Counted from the first letter of the stretch, positions 18,628 through 28,986 are shown. The stretch: 64,000 nucleotides of DNA from Hyphomicrobiales bacterium (GCA_900469615.1 UBYA01000011.1:1-64000), one strand, 5' to 3'. The notes: generated by a model from the sequence alone, not told the origin. Translations and numbers: made by a program.

Positions 18628-19749
18628 TCAGGCAGCCTGATTCTGGAGCCGATCAACCGGAAGGGTGCGCGCGACGGCGCTGAGAAGATCGGTCTGCGAG
18701 ATCAGGCCAAGGATATTCAGGCCGGCATCGACAATGATGACGGCGTGCGTGTGGCCGTCGGTCAAGGTCGGAAGCAGGCCCAAAGCCCTGTCCTGCGCCG
18801 AGGCGGTCGCTGCGGGAGATATGTAGTCCTTGAAGGAAACCGATGCCTGTGCAAGCTCGCGCAGGCCCAGCGTCCCGATCAGACGCCCATCACCGCTATT
18901 GACCGGAAGGGTGCGGATATTGTGCTTTAGCAGCAGCGCAAGCGCCTCATCGGTCGTACCGCCTTCTTCGATCGATATGACATCTCGTGACATGATGTCA
19001 CGGCACAGGATTTCGCCCTTGGAGCGCAGCAGCGATTCGAATTCCACCTGCCGCAGCAGCTTGCCCAGGTCCTCGCGGTCGATGTCGAAGGTTTCGTCGA
19101 GGTTGACCAGCGCGGCATCGATATCCTGCTCGTTGAAGCCGACGCGGCGGCTGGGCGGCAGATCCGACGTGCCATGGACATTCGCCGGCACCGCCACCGA
19201 GACATGCGGATAGGACCGGCGCGACAACTTGTGAAACGCAACTCCCAAAGCCACGAGGATGCAGGAGTTCAGGCCAACGGGAACCAGCGGAAAGAGCAGC
19301 CCCCAGTGCGCCACGGCCGGCCCGCCGAGCACGGCGGTCAGCGCGGCGGCCCCGCCGGGCGGATGCAGGCTGCGGGTAAACGACATCGCCCCGATCGCCA
19401 GCGAGACGCCGACGCCGATGGCGATGACCGGATCGTGGATCACGCTGACGGCAAGCACGCCCATCAGCGCCGAGATCGTATTGCCTCCGATGATCGACCA
19501 GGGCTGGGCAAGCGGACTGGCCGGGACCGCAAACAACAGGACCGCGGAGGCGCCCATCGGCGCGACGATGAGCGGGAGGTCGGCGCCGTCTCCAAAGAAA
19601 TAGCCGCCGATCATGCCAGTCAGGGCTATGGCGATCAGCGCTCCCAGGCAGGCTAGAAGCCGTTCTCGAAGCGTCGCTCCGGCGAGAATGGGAGCGAAGA
19701 GTCGAAAGCGTGTTCTTGCCGGCTTCGACTGCGGATCCAGTGAGGACAT
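18628..19749 (-). CDS. HPP family membrane protein with two CBS domains
   Basis: A 373-residue protein. Residues 25-180 hold about five transmembrane segments and the family-defining SLHPPGGAAALTAVLGG motif. Residues 245-365 form a CBS pair (CRDIMSRDVISIEEGGTTDEALALL and ISPAATASAQDRALGLLPTL), which usually binds adenine nucleotides. HPP proteins of cyanobacteria and chloroplasts transport nitrite, and the bacterial CBS-fused forms are uncharacterised. Its start is 47 bp from the end of a LysR-type gene on the same strand, so the two might share a transcript. Confidence 0.85.
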   Translation of the reverse strand: MSSLDPQSKPARTRFRLFAPILAGATLRERLLACLGALIAIALTGMIGGYFFGDGADLPLIVAPMGASAVLLFAVPASPLAQPWSIIGGNTISALMGVLAVSVIHDPVIAIGVGVSLAIGAMSFTRSLHPPGGAAALTAVLGGPAVAHWGLLFPLVPVGLNSCILVALGVAFHKLSRRSYPHVSVAVPANVHGTSDLPPSRRVGFNEQDIDAALVNLDETFDIDREDLGKLLRQVEFESLLRSKGEILCRDIMSRDVISIEEGGTTDEALALLLKHNIRTLPVNSGDGRLIGTLGLRELAQASVSFKDYISPAATASAQDRALGLLPTLTDGHTHAVIIVDAGLNILGLISQTDLLSAVARTLPVDRLQNQAA

Positions 19750-19796
19750 AAAGGCACCTATGTAAATGGGAATGGAATTCGTTTGCGGATCGAGCG

Positions 19797-20696
19797 CTAT
19801 CGAAGCGCGTGGCTCGATGCGGGACGATTGGCAAGGAGCGTCTGATGAAAGAGATCAAAGACCGACGACCGATTGTCTTTCCGGCAAATCAGCAGGGTTT
19901 CGACCGCTCCAAGCGGGCGCGTCTTGATGCCGGTCGGCCAATGCATCATGTCGAGCACCGATTGCGGCATCACCCCAACGGCGTGACCGGCAACCACATT
20001 GGCCAGGATTGCGTGATAAGACGTCACTTCGACGGTCCGCAGGGGGCGGGTCTGCCGGGCCCAGTGCTCGGCGATGCGCCGATAGGTGCAGCCAGGCTCC
20101 AGTGCCGCAAGCGCGTCCAACCGAATATCGGCCGCTGTTTCCACGCCGGGATGGTTCGGGGGTAGAACAAGCAGCAGATCTTCCTGATAGACAGGCTCGA
20201 CATCCAGAAGATCGAATTCCTCCTTGGGTTTGGCAGCATCGGAGAGACCGTTCGGGACGCGTGCAATCAGGGCGCAGTCGATTTCTTCCGAGACGACGCT
20301 TCGGGTCAGTTCGCGCGTCGCACCGACCGTCAATCGCAACGAAATCGCCGGATGCGCTTCGCTGAACTCCCGCAGCACCGAAGGCAGGCGGCTGGCCGCC
20401 GTGCTCTCCATCGTGCCGAGGCGTAATATCTTGGCCGGCCCATGCGGCCTGAGCGCATCTCTTGCTTCCGTCGCAAGCGCCGTCAGCCGGTTCGCATAGG
20501 AGCGGAAAAGCCGCCCTTCCCGCGTCAGCGTCATCTTCTTGCCGTCCCGGCTGAACAGGACAACGCCGAGTTCGTCTTCCAGCGCACGGACGCGATTGGT
20601 GATGTTCGACGGCGCACGGCCGACGATTGCCGCCGCCCGGGTGACGCTCGATTGCTCTGCGACAACCAGGAAAATTTCGAGGGCCGTGAAATCCAT
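19797..20696 (-). CDS. LysR family regulator
   Basis: A 299-residue regulator starting at ATG 20696. Upstream residues in the same frame are not protein-like. The helix-turn-helix is SSVTRAAAIVGRAPSNITNRVRALEDELG (about residues 15-43), followed by a LysR substrate-binding domain with LRLGTMESTAASRLPSVL. It lies directly upstream of the HPP/CBS gene on the same strand and diverges from the 5-formyl-THF cyclo-ligase gene. Either neighbour could be its target. Confidence 0.82.
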   Translation of the reverse strand: MDFTALEIFLVVAEQSSVTRAAAIVGRAPSNITNRVRALEDELGVVLFSRDGKKMTLTREGRLFRSYANRLTALATEARDALRPHGPAKILRLGTMESTAASRLPSVLREFSEAHPAISLRLTVGATRELTRSVVSEEIDCALIARVPNGLSDAAKPKEEFDLLDVEPVYQEDLLLVLPPNHPGVETAADIRLDALAALEPGCTYRRIAEHWARQTRPLRTVEVTSYHAILANVVAGHAVGVMPQSVLDMMHWPTGIKTRPLGAVETLLICRKDNRSSVFDLFHQTLLANRPASSHALR

Positions 20697-20813
20697 TGTC
20701 ACTCGACTATGAGAATTAAGATGCCATATTATTCTCGATCTCGAAATCACAATCAAGGTCGTCGGGAGGATCGGTTTTCGAAGATTCAGTGCCGGCGGAG
20801 AAAGAATGCGCTC

Positions 20814-21548
20814 GTGTCGATCAAGGATGAGGAAGACGAACCCCGCGACTACGCATCGCCAGCCTGTTTCATGCACGAGGTCGACCCGGCCTATATGGGT
20901 CTGGCGCCGTCCGGCCATTCACGTCCCTGGATCACCGGATGGCGCAAGGGTGAGCGCCAGCGCCTGATCGATGCCCGGCGGAATCTCTCCGCCGCGGATC
21001 GTGAAGCTCGAACCGGCCGGATTCGAGCGGCATTGGACAGTGTTCTCGAAGACATCGCCGGCAAATCGGTGAGCGTCTATTGGCCGTTCCGCGGCGAGCC
21101 CGATCTTCGCGGCTGGATGACTTCGCTGAATGACCGCCGCGCGGTCTGCCTGCTTCCGATCGTCACGGAAAAAGGCAAGCCGCTGACATTCCGCTCGTGG
21201 CGACGCGGCGAAAAACTTGGCCGGGGCGTGTGGGACATACCTATTCCAGTCGATGGTGAGGAAATGACCCCGGACATCGTCATCGCTCCGCTGGTCGGCT
21301 TCGACGATGCCTGCTTCCGTCTCGGTTATGGCGGAGGCTTTTTCGACCGGACTTTGGCCGCCCGCAATCCGCGCCCCCTGACCGTCGGCGTCGGATTTGC
21401 GCTGCAATATATTCCGACCATCCATCCTCTGGAGCACGACATCCCGATGGATATCATCGTTACGGAGAACCAGGTGCGTTTCCGAAAGGACATCGATGGG
21501 AGCAGCAGCGAACTCCCTCAAGACAGCAGGTATGGATTGGATAAGTGA
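20814..21548 (+). CDS. 5-formyltetrahydrofolate cyclo-ligase family protein
   Basis: A 244-residue enzyme of the YgfA/MTHFS family, which uses ATP to turn 5-formyl-THF into methenyl-THF. Key parts are KGERQRLIDARRNLSAADREAR (basic N-terminal helix), SVYWPFRGEPDLRGWM, PDIVIAPLVGFDDACFRLGYGGGFFDRTLA (ATP/folate site) and the C-terminal HDIPMDIIVTEN. Rhizobial homologues carry a similar N-terminal extension (DEEDEPRDYASPACFMHEVDP), which supports the GTG start at 20814. ATG 20871 is an alternative. It diverges from a LysR gene. No 6S RNA gene is evident in the short gap. Confidence 0.82.
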   Translation: MSIKDEEDEPRDYASPACFMHEVDPAYMGLAPSGHSRPWITGWRKGERQRLIDARRNLSAADREARTGRIRAALDSVLEDIAGKSVSVYWPFRGEPDLRGWMTSLNDRRAVCLLPIVTEKGKPLTFRSWRRGEKLGRGVWDIPIPVDGEEMTPDIVIAPLVGFDDACFRLGYGGGFFDRTLAARNPRPLTVGVGFALQYIPTIHPLEHDIPMDIIVTENQVRFRKDIDGSSSELPQDSRYGLDK

Positions 21549-21694
21549 GTTCCCGCGCATCGGCCCGATCGTGAACAAGGCTCGGCACCTCGCGACGGCC
21601 GGTTCATTTCGGGCGATAGAACCCCAACGCTTGTCAGTCCGGGTTTCGAGTGGCATTGGTCGAAAACCTCGGATCACATACAAGCGGCGTTCAA

Positions 21695-22189
21695 ATGAAA
21701 CTCGATGCAATCGACATGCGAATACTGGATGCCGTTCAACGCGATGGCCGCATCACCAAACTCGCGCTTGCCGACAAGGTTGGATTATCGCCCACGCCAT
21801 GCTGGCTTCGCCTGCGAAAGCTGGAAAAGGCAGGTATCATCACCGGCTATCACGCGCATCTGTCGTTGCGCCGGCTGGCGCCGATCGCCAGCGTCATGGT
21901 CGAGCTGACGCTGGCCAATCACCGCCAGGCCGACTTCGAGCGCTTCGAGCGGGCGGTCGCGGCGGCCCCGGAGATCGTTGCCTGCTGGGCGGTCGGCGGC
22001 GGTGTCGACTACATTCTCAAGATCATGTCGGCCAACATCGACGCCTATCAGCGCCTGATTGACGATCTTCTCGATCGTGATCTCGGCATCGAGCGCTATT
22101 TCACCTACATCGTGACCAAGACGGTGAAAGAGGAAACGGCACTGCCGGTTGCCGACCTGCTTTCTGCGCAGAAGCCCGGCAACGAATAG
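21695..22189 (+). CDS. doeX: Lrp/AsnC family regulator of ectoine catabolism (DoeX/AsnC type)
   Basis: A 164-residue Lrp-type protein. The helix-turn-helix (GRITKLALADKVGLSPTPCWLRLRKLEKAG, residues 18-47) is followed by the RAM domain (VMVELTL, IVACWAVGGGVDYILKIMSANIDAYQ). Its place directly before the ssd/doeC and doeD genes matches the asnC-ssd-atf order of known ectoine-use clusters, where DoeX binds the doe control region. The ATG at 21650 is an alternative start. Assignment to ectoine rests on context. Confidence 0.78.
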   Translation: MKLDAIDMRILDAVQRDGRITKLALADKVGLSPTPCWLRLRKLEKAGIITGYHAHLSLRRLAPIASVMVELTLANHRQADFERFERAVAAAPEIVACWAVGGGVDYILKIMSANIDAYQRLIDDLLDRDLGIERYFTYIVTKTVKEETALPVADLLSAQKPGNE

Positions 22190-22309
22190 AGAAACTCTCT
22201 ACCGGCGCTCTTTTCTTTAGCGTCTTTCTCTCCTGCGCCCGCCGGTAATGGACAATCTCTTGCGGCGTTCCGTGACAGCATTGCGGCATCTGGAAAGAGA
22301 GACCCGACC

Positions 22310-23806
22310 ATGACCGCGCTCCACGCTCGCGCTACCTATCATGAAGCCCTGTCGAGGCTGAACGACCGACACTTGCTGCGAGATCTTTCCTATGTCGCCG
22401 GCCGCTGGGTCGCCGGCAAGGCCAATCAGAGCTTCAAGGTCAGCGACCCCTCATCGTCCGCGACGCTTGCCTGGGTCGCCAGCCTCGACAGAGACGAGGC
22501 CGTCGGCGCTATCGGCGCTGCGGCGGACGCTTTTGCCGCCTGGCGCTCGCTCCTGCCGCAGCAGCGATCCTCGATCCTGCGCAGATGGTTCGAGCTGATG
22601 CTCGACGCGCGCGAAGATCTGGCGCTTATCATGACGCTGGAACAGGGCAAGCCGCTAGCCGAATCGCGCGGCGAGATCGACTATGCCGCCGGTTTCATCG
22701 AGTGGTACGCCGAGGAAGCCAAGCGGCTCAACGCCGAGAGCGTGACGAGCCACCTGCCCGACACCGAAATGATCGTGCGCCGGGAGCCCCTGGGAGTCGT
22801 CGGGATCGTCACGCCCTGGAACTTTCCCGCCGCCATGATCACGCGCAAGGCCGCTGCCGCTCTCGCTGCTGGATGTACCGTCGTGGCCCACCCGTCGTCG
22901 GAGACGCCGCTATCGGCGCTTGCGCTTGCGGAACTCGGCGAACGCGCCGGCCTGCCGGCCGGTGTCTTCAACGTGCTGACCGGCGACGCGGCAACCATCG
23001 TCGGCGCCTTCTGCGACGATCCCCGGGTACGGGCATTGAGCTTTACCGGCTCCACCGGCATCGGCAAGCTGATTGCCGGCCAATGTGCCTCGAGCATGAA
23101 GCGGCTGGTGATGGAACTTGGCGGCCACGCGCCGCTGATCGTCTTCGACGACGCCGATCTGGACCGGGCCGTCGACATCGCCATCAATGCCAAGTTCGCG
23201 ACCTCGGGCCAGGATTGTCTGGCCGCCAATCGCATCTTCGTTCACCGCCCGATCATGGATGCCTTCGTCGCTGCCTTCGGCAAACGCATCGCAGCCCTCA
23301 AGGTCGGCGGCGGACTGGCGGACGCCGTCGATATCGGCCCGCTCATGCATGAGCGCGCCGTCGCCAAGGTCGAGGAGCATGTGGCCGATGCCTTGCGCCA
23401 TGGCGCAAGGCTTGTCACCGGCGGGAGACGTCATCCGGCAGGGCCGCTGTTCTTCGAGCCGACATTGCTCGCCGATCCTTCGCCGGATGCGCTGATCATG
23501 CACGAGGAAACATTCGGACCGGTCGCGGCAGTGACACCCTTCGACAGCGAGGATGAAGTCGTCACCCGCGCCAACGATACGGAATACGGCCTCGTCGCCT
23601 ACGTCGTGACGAAAAACGGCGCGCGGCAGATGAGGCTCGGCCGGGCGCTGGAATACGGCATGGTGGCCATCAACCGCGTGAAGATCACGGGAGGTCCGAT
23701 CCCCTTCGGCGGCTGGAAGCAATCCGGTCTCGGCCGGGAGGGTTCCCGCCACGGCATCGAGGCCTTCACCGAACTCAAATACCTCTGCGTCGACACGACA
23801 GACTGA
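22310..23806 (+). CDS. doeC: NAD(P)-dependent aspartate-semialdehyde dehydrogenase DoeC (succinate-semialdehyde dehydrogenase-like)
   Basis: A 498-residue aldehyde dehydrogenase expected to oxidise L-aspartate semialdehyde to aspartate, the last step of ectoine breakdown. Motifs: TPWNFPAAMITRK (cofactor), FTGSTGIGKLI, ELGGHAPLIVFDDADLD, catalytic Cys in SGQDCLAANRIFV, and EETFGPVAAV. The catalytic-Cys surroundings GQDCLAAN differ from the usual GQVCVCAN of GabD, as expected for the DoeC branch. It lies 120 bp after doeX and 31 bp before doeD. General similarity alone would also allow a GabD role. Confidence 0.82.
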   Translation: MTALHARATYHEALSRLNDRHLLRDLSYVAGRWVAGKANQSFKVSDPSSSATLAWVASLDRDEAVGAIGAAADAFAAWRSLLPQQRSSILRRWFELMLDAREDLALIMTLEQGKPLAESRGEIDYAAGFIEWYAEEAKRLNAESVTSHLPDTEMIVRREPLGVVGIVTPWNFPAAMITRKAAAALAAGCTVVAHPSSETPLSALALAELGERAGLPAGVFNVLTGDAATIVGAFCDDPRVRALSFTGSTGIGKLIAGQCASSMKRLVMELGGHAPLIVFDDADLDRAVDIAINAKFATSGQDCLAANRIFVHRPIMDAFVAAFGKRIAALKVGGGLADAVDIGPLMHERAVAKVEEHVADALRHGARLVTGGRRHPAGPLFFEPTLLADPSPDALIMHEETFGPVAAVTPFDSEDEVVTRANDTEYGLVAYVVTKNGARQMRLGRALEYGMVAINRVKITGGPIPFGGWKQSGLGREGSRHGIEAFTELKYLCVDTTD

Positions 23807-23837
23807 CGCGTCCAATACAGAAGAAGGAAACCATCAA

Positions 23838-25217
23838 ATGCTGGACAAGCGCAACGAACTGAACGCCTGGGACAGGGACCATTTCTTCCATCCCTCGACC
23901 CATATGGGAATGCATGCGCGCGGCGAAACCCCGACCCGCGTCATCGCAGGCGCGGAAGGCGTCCACATCACCGATACCAACGGCAGGAAAAGTCTGGACG
24001 CCTTTGCCGGCCTTTATTGCGTCAATGTCGGCTACGGCCGCCAGAAAATCGCCGACGCGATCGCCGAGCAGGCAAAGAATCTCGCTTATTACCACGCCTA
24101 TGTCGGCCACGGCACGGAAGCCTCGATCACGCTTTCCAAGATGATCATCGACCGCGCGCCCGCAGGCATGAGCCGCGTCTATTTCGGCCTCTCCGGCTCG
24201 GACGCCAACGAGACCAACATCAAGCTCATCTGGTATTACAACAATATCCTCGGCCGCCCGGAAAAGAAGAAAATCATCTCGCGTTGGCGCGGCTATCACG
24301 GCTCGGGCGTCATGACGGGAAGCCTGACCGGACTGGAGCTCTTCCACAACGCCTTCGACCTGCCGCGCGCGCCGATCCTCCATACCGAAGCGCCCTATTT
24401 CTTCCGCCGCGCCGATCGATCGATGGACGAGGAACAATTCGCGCAATATTGCGCCGACAAGCTGGAGGAGCTGATCCTTGCGGAAGGCCCGGAAACGGTG
24501 GCCGCCTTTATCGGCGAACCGATCCTCGGCACCGGCGGCATCGTTCCGCCGCCGAAGTCCTATTGGCAGAAGATCCAGGCCGTTCTCGACAAATACGATG
24601 TCCTGCTGGTGGCTGACGAAGTCATCACCGGCTTCGGCCGTCTCGGCACGATGTTCGGCTCCGACCATTACGGCATGAAGCCGGATCTGATTACCATCGC
24701 CAAGGGCCTGACGTCGGCCTATGCCCCGCTTTCGGGCAGCATCGTGTCCGACAAGATGTGGCAGGTGCTGGTGCAGGGGTCCGACCAGCTCGGCGCCATC
24801 GGTCATGGCTGGACCTATTCCGCTCATCCGATCTGCGCGGCCGCCGGCATTGCCAATCTCGAACTGATCGACGAACTCGGCATCGTCGCGAATGCCGGTT
24901 CCACCGGCGCCTATTTCCGCTCGGAGCTTGCCAAGGCCGTCGGCGATCACAAGCATGTCGGCGATGTGCGCGGCGACGGATTGATGGCCGCGGTCGAATT
25001 CGTCGAGGATAAGGACGATCGCAAATTCTTCGATCCCGCCAAAAAGATCGGCCCGCAGGTCGCAGCGGCGCTGCTTGAGCGTGGCGTGATCGGCCGCGCC
25101 ATGCCGCAGGGAGACATTCTCGGCTTTGCGCCGCCTCTGTGCCTGACGCGCGAGGAGGCCGATACGGTCGTGAAGGCGGCGGCCGACGCCATAAAGAGCG
25201 TATTTTCAAAACTCTGA
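23838..25217 (+). CDS. doeD: Class III aminotransferase DoeD (diaminobutyrate transaminase)
   Basis: A 459-residue PLP enzyme of the class III (omega) aminotransferase family. It is expected to convert 2,4-diaminobutyrate to aspartate semialdehyde in ectoine catabolism. Visible motifs are GLSGSDANETNIKLIW (PLP phosphate), WRGYHGSGVMTGSLTG, LLVADEVITGFGRLGTMFG and IAKGLTSAYAPLSG, in which Lys289 is the PLP lysine. The AAGAAGGAAA segment upstream is a good ribosome-binding site. In ectoine clusters this gene is called atf or doeD and pairs with ssd/doeC as here. The closest generic label is aspartate aminotransferase family protein. Confidence 0.82.
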   Translation: MLDKRNELNAWDRDHFFHPSTHMGMHARGETPTRVIAGAEGVHITDTNGRKSLDAFAGLYCVNVGYGRQKIADAIAEQAKNLAYYHAYVGHGTEASITLSKMIIDRAPAGMSRVYFGLSGSDANETNIKLIWYYNNILGRPEKKKIISRWRGYHGSGVMTGSLTGLELFHNAFDLPRAPILHTEAPYFFRRADRSMDEEQFAQYCADKLEELILAEGPETVAAFIGEPILGTGGIVPPPKSYWQKIQAVLDKYDVLLVADEVITGFGRLGTMFGSDHYGMKPDLITIAKGLTSAYAPLSGSIVSDKMWQVLVQGSDQLGAIGHGWTYSAHPICAAAGIANLELIDELGIVANAGSTGAYFRSELAKAVGDHKHVGDVRGDGLMAAVEFVEDKDDRKFFDPAKKIGPQVAAALLERGVIGRAMPQGDILGFAPPLCLTREEADTVVKAAADAIKSVFSKL

Positions 25218-25326
25218 TCGGCATCCGGCCGCAAGAGCCACTTTGCCTTGAAACCGGATCGCGCTGCCGTCTGTTGACAATGAGTTGCGCGATCCCATTT
25301 CGTCATCGCCACGCCGCATCGAATGG

Positions 25327-25367
25327 TGTACATGGATTTCCGAAATTGTACCGGATCAATCCATGTA
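25327..25367. promoter_or_regulatory. Candidate EnuR operator (direct and inverted repeats)
   Basis: TGTACATGGAT (25327-25337) is repeated as TGTACCGGAT (25347-25356) with a 20-bp period, about two helical turns. A perfect inverted copy, ATCCATGTA (25359-25367), overlaps the start codon of the regulator gene. MocR-type regulators typically bind paired direct or inverted sites like this, so self-repression is likely. Confidence 0.5.
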
Positions 25368-26793
25368 TCGTCATGATTCAAAAGGCCAGGACAATAGCGC
25401 CTGGAAACCCGTCCTTCAGCATCGCAAGGGCGTGACCAAGCATAAGCTGCTTACCGACAAGATCATTGCCGATATCGATGAAGGCATTCTGCCGGTTCAT
25501 GCGCAGATGCCGACGCATCGCGATCTCGCGCATGCGCTGGGAATATCGGTGCAGACCGTGAGCCTGAGCTACAAGGAGGCGGAACGCCGGGGTTATCTGC
25601 GCGGAGAAATCGGGCGCGGCACCTTCGTACGCAGCCGCGTTACCGAGCGCGCAGACAGCTTCATGCTCGATCGCGATCCAAGCGGCAGCGCTGATCTCTC
25701 CATCATCCGGGCCGTCTACACCGAGGCGCATGAACGGGCAGCCCGCGACCTCATGCAGGCCCTCGCCGAGAGCGACAACAGCAGCTTCATGCGGCCCTGC
25801 CGTCCGATCGCCGGCCTCGACGCGCATCGCGCTGCAGCGCAATCCTGGCTGGCACGCCTGTCCATCAAGGCCGATCCCGATCGTATCCTGATCACGAATG
25901 GCGCCGCCCACGGCCTCTTTCTGGCCGTGGCTTCGGTCGTGCGACCTGGCGAAGTGGTCCTGACCGAAAACCTGACCGATCACGGCATCATCGGCCTTGC
26001 CAATGTGCTGGGGTTCACCCTGCGCGGCCTTGCGACCGACCACGAGGGCATCCTGCCGGACGCGTTCGAGGCCGCCTGTGCCGTCGGGGACGTGACAGCG
26101 CTGGTCATCATTCCCTCGCTTGGCAATCCCACCAGCCATGTCATGGGCGTGGAGCGCCGGCACGCGATTGCCGACATAGCCCGCCGGCACGGCATCTTCG
26201 TCATCGAGGACGAAGTCTACAAGCCCATGCTGCGGGATCCCCTGCCCTCCATGCCGGACCTTTTGCCGGAACTGGGTTTCTTCGTCACGAGCTTTACCAA
26301 ATCGGTCATGACCGGGTTACGCATCGGCTATCTGGTCGTTCCCGCCCACTATTCCATCCGCGCCGCATCGATCCTCCGCGTCACCGGATGGAGCGCCACC
26401 AATGTCGTTGCGGAAATGGCCTCGCGCTGGGTTCTGGACGGCACGGCCGACACGCTGATCGCCGTACAGAGAAGCGAGGCCGAGGCGCGGCAGGCGATCG
26501 TGTCGGAGGTGATGACCTCCTTCGTCGCCGGCAGCCATCCGCTGTCGCTGTGCGCGTGGCTGTCGGTTCCCGAGCGCTGGACCGAGGAGGGCCTTGTGCG
26601 CGCATTGGCCCGCAAGGGCGTTGCCGTCACGCCATCCGATCCATTCGTAGCAGGCGGAGAGCGACCGGTCGGCGGCATTCGCATCTGTCTTGGCGGCCGC
26701 CTGTCCCACTCCGCCCTCCGCTCGGCGCTCGAAACGGTTCGCGGCGCCTTCGAGCAGCTGCCTCCCGTTTTCGATGTGGGCTCTATCGTTTAA
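25363..26793 (+). CDS. enuR: MocR-type (GntR/aminotransferase) regulator EnuR of ectoine catabolism
   Basis: A 476-residue regulator. The N-terminal winged helix-turn-helix of the GntR family (residues 25-95, with [30 protein letters not shown]) is joined to a fold-type I aminotransferase domain. That domain keeps the PLP lysine, Lys313 in [15 protein letters not shown]. EnuR homologues hold PLP and sense acetyl- or free diaminobutyrate from ectoine breakdown, which lifts repression of the uptake/use genes. It sits between doeD and the convergent ehu operon. ATG 25363 is preferred because the operator-like repeats end there and upstream codons are not GntR-like. Confidence 0.85.
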   Translation: MYRHDSKGQDNSAWKPVLQHRKGVTKHKLLTDKIIADIDEGILPVHAQMPTHRDLAHALGISVQTVSLSYKEAERRGYLRGEIGRGTFVRSRVTERADSFMLDRDPSGSADLSIIRAVYTEAHERAARDLMQALAESDNSSFMRPCRPIAGLDAHRAAAQSWLARLSIKADPDRILITNGAAHGLFLAVASVVRPGEVVLTENLTDHGIIGLANVLGFTLRGLATDHEGILPDAFEAACAVGDVTALVIIPSLGNPTSHVMGVERRHAIADIARRHGIFVIEDEVYKPMLRDPLPSMPDLLPELGFFVTSFTKSVMTGLRIGYLVVPAHYSIRAASILRVTGWSATNVVAEMASRWVLDGTADTLIAVQRSEAEARQAIVSEVMTSFVAGSHPLSLCAWLSVPERWTEEGLVRALARKGVAVTPSDPFVAGGERPVGGIRICLGGRLSHSALRSALETVRGAFEQLPPVFDVGSIV

Positions 26794-26832
26794 GATCGCG
26801 GCGGAATGGCAGCCGGCGGCGCCCGCTGGCCG

Positions 26833-27597
26833 TCAAAGGATCGAGCGTAGAAACTCCTTCGTGCGGTCTTCCTTGGGAGCGCTGAAAATCTCTTCCGGCT
26901 TGCCCTGCTCGCAAATGCGGCCCTTGTCGAAGAAGCAGACGCGGTCTGATACTTCGCGGGCGAAGCGCATTTCGTGCGTGACCAGCAGCATGGTCAGATC
27001 GTGTTCACGCGCGAGATCGCGGATGACGCCGAGCACTTCGCCGACCAGCTGCGGATCGAGCGCCGACGTCGGTTCGTCGAACAGCAGGACGCGCGGGCGC
27101 ATGGCGAGCGCCCGGGCTATGGCGACGCGCTGCTGCTGGCCGCCCGAAAGCTGGCTTGGATAGTGATCCTTCTTCTCCGAAAGGCCGACCATGCGCAGCA
27201 GATCGACGGCCCGGCACTCGGCTTCCGCCCGCCCGAGCCCGAGCACGCGCGTCGGCGCCTCGACGACATTGCGCAGGACCGTCATGTGCGGAAACAGATT
27301 GAAGCTCTGGAAGACCATGCCGACATGGGTGCGGATCTGGCGCAGATGCGCCTCGCTGGCCAGGAACCGTCCGCGGCCGTTCTCCTGATGATAGGACATT
27401 CCGGCCAGATGCAGGGTTCCTTCCTGGAACGGTTCCAGCGTCATCAGGATGCGCAGGACGGTCGATTTGCCGGAGCCCGAAGGGCCGATCAACGTCACCT
27501 TCTCGCCGGGTGCGACATCGAAACAGAAATTGTCGAGCACGGTGAAATCGCCGTAGCGCTTGGTGACATCTTGGAAGCGGATCAGGGGTTGCGTCAT
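26833..27597 (-). CDS. ehuA: Ectoine/hydroxyectoine ABC importer ATPase EhuA
   Basis: A 254-residue ABC ATPase of the polar amino acid (PAAT) type. Walker A is GPSGSGKST (about residues 37-45), the Q-loop [12 protein letters not shown], signature [15 protein letters not shown], Walker [13 protein letters not shown], and the H-loop His in VTHEMRFA. Its ATG overlaps the ehuD stop (ATGA). The long open frame upstream of 27597 is a shadow of ehuD. It is the last gene of the minus-strand ectoine operon and powers the EhuBCD importer. Confidence 0.9.
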   Translation of the reverse strand: MTQPLIRFQDVTKRYGDFTVLDNFCFDVAPGEKVTLIGPSGSGKSTVLRILMTLEPFQEGTLHLAGMSYHQENGRGRFLASEAHLRQIRTHVGMVFQSFNLFPHMTVLRNVVEAPTRVLGLGRAEAECRAVDLLRMVGLSEKKDHYPSQLSGGQQQRVAIARALAMRPRVLLFDEPTSALDPQLVGEVLGVIRDLAREHDLTMLLVTHEMRFAREVSDRVCFFDKGRICEQGKPEEIFSAPKEDRTKEFLRSIL

Positions 27598-28286
27598 CTG
27601 AGGGCAATTCCGTTTTTCGGCAACGTCTTTTCGAGCCAGTGAATGGCCGCCGAGCAGACGAGCGTGAGGATGAGAAAGATCAGGCCGACGAGGGAAAGCG
27701 GCACCAGATACTCGAATGTCCGGTCGCCGATGAGATTGGCGAGATTGAGCATGTCGACCACGGTGACGACGGACAGGACCGGCGTCTCCTTGAGCATCGA
27801 GACGAGGTAGTTGCCCATGGCCGGAACGATGCGGGGGATCGCCTGCGGGATGATGATATCCCAATAGGTGCGGCCGCGACCGAGGTTCAGCGCCGTCGCG
27901 GCCTCCCACTGGCCGAGCGGCACCGCGTCCAGCCCGCCTCGATAGACTTCCGACGTATAGGCCGAATATTGAAGCCCCAGCGCCAGCGCGCCGGTGAGAA
28001 AGGCAGGCAGGACGATGCCGTAGACCGGCAGCACATAGTAGAGGAAGAAGAGCTGCACGAGCAGCGGCGTATCGCGCAGGAACTCGATGACGAAAGCCGT
28101 CGGCCACGAGATCGCCACGAAGCGGCTGCGCCGCAGCAGAGCGAAGATCAGGCCGAGAACGAGCGCGATCGCAAATCCGGCGGCGGCCGCCTCCAGCGTG
28201 ACGATCAACCCGATACCGAGGATCGGCAGGATCGACAGCGCGAAGGACAGGGTCGTGGACGTGTCCCAGGTGAAGCCATACATCAT
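27594..28286 (-). CDS. ehuD: Ectoine/hydroxyectoine ABC importer permease EhuD
   Basis: A 230-residue PAAT-type permease with about five transmembrane segments. The cytoplasmic coupling region [40 protein letters not shown] contacts EhuA. It overlaps the ehuC stop (ATGA) upstream and the ehuA start downstream by 4 bp each. The two permeases EhuC and EhuD form the heterodimeric membrane channel. Confidence 0.88.
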   Translation of the reverse strand: MMYGFTWDTSTTLSFALSILPILGIGLIVTLEAAAAGFAIALVLGLIFALLRRSRFVAISWPTAFVIEFLRDTPLLVQLFFLYYVLPVYGIVLPAFLTGALALGLQYSAYTSEVYRGGLDAVPLGQWEAATALNLGRGRTYWDIIIPQAIPRIVPAMGNYLVSMLKETPVLSVVTVVDMLNLANLIGDRTFEYLVPLSLVGLIFLILTLVCSAAIHWLEKTLPKNGIALR

Positions 28287-28948
28287 GCCGGCGCCCTCCC
28301 CGGGAATGCGACGCCACGGCGGAGGATCGTCTCCAGCCAGCGCATGAAGGCAACCAGAATGAGTGCCATGATGAAATATCCGATGAGCGTCAGCGAGTAG
28401 ATCGTGACGCTGTCCAGAGTGATATTGCGCAATTGCTGCGCCTGAAACGTCAGGTCGCTGATCGAGATCAGCGATACCAGGGCCGTGTCCTTCAGGTTCT
28501 GGACGGCAAGATTGCCGAAGGCCGGCATCATTTCGACCACGGCCTGCGGCAGGACGATGTGGAAGAGCGTCTGCCCATGCTTGAAATTCAGCGCCCGCGC
28601 CGCCTCGTGCTGCGTGTCGGGAACAGCCTGCAACGCACCGCGCACGACTTCTGCCCCGTAGGCACCGATGTTGAGCGCCAGGCCGAAAATGCCTGTCGTC
28701 ACGGGATCGAAGGATATTCCGATCAACGGCAGCGCATAATAAAGCCAGAAGAGCTGCACCAGAAGCGATGTGCCGCGAAATATCTCGATATAGACTATTG
28801 CAATCCAGGAAAGCAGACGCCCTCCGGCAAAGCGCGCAAGACCGGCTGCAAAGGCGAAGACGGCGCCAAGCAGCATCGAGGCGATGGCGATGACGGCCGT
28901 CACCTCCGCGCCTTTCAGCAATGCCGGAAGATAATGTGTCCAGCTCAT
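28283..28948 (-). CDS. ehuC: Ectoine/hydroxyectoine ABC importer permease EhuC
   Basis: A 221-residue PAAT-type inner-membrane permease. Membrane segments alternate with the coupling motif [44 protein letters not shown] strong ribosome-binding site (GGAGGTGA) precedes the start. It follows ehuB after a 93-bp gap that holds a 15-bp-stem hairpin, and its stop overlaps the ehuD start. Confidence 0.88.
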   Translation of the reverse strand: MSWTHYLPALLKGAEVTAVIAIASMLLGAVFAFAAGLARFAGGRLLSWIAIVYIEIFRGTSLLVQLFWLYYALPLIGISFDPVTTGIFGLALNIGAYGAEVVRGALQAVPDTQHEAARALNFKHGQTLFHIVLPQAVVEMMPAFGNLAVQNLKDTALVSLISISDLTFQAQQLRNITLDSVTIYSLTLIGYFIMALILVAFMRWLETILRRGVAFPGRAPA

Positions 28949-28986
28949 GTCCGGGTCACCTCCGTCGCAAGATGGAAGGGGCCAAC

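Noticed and set aside
22310..25217. GABA catabolism pair (gabD/gabT) as the main call
   Set aside because: Similarity allows it, but the flanking doeX, enuR, ehu and doeAB genes and the GQDCLAAN active site fit ectoine catabolism better.
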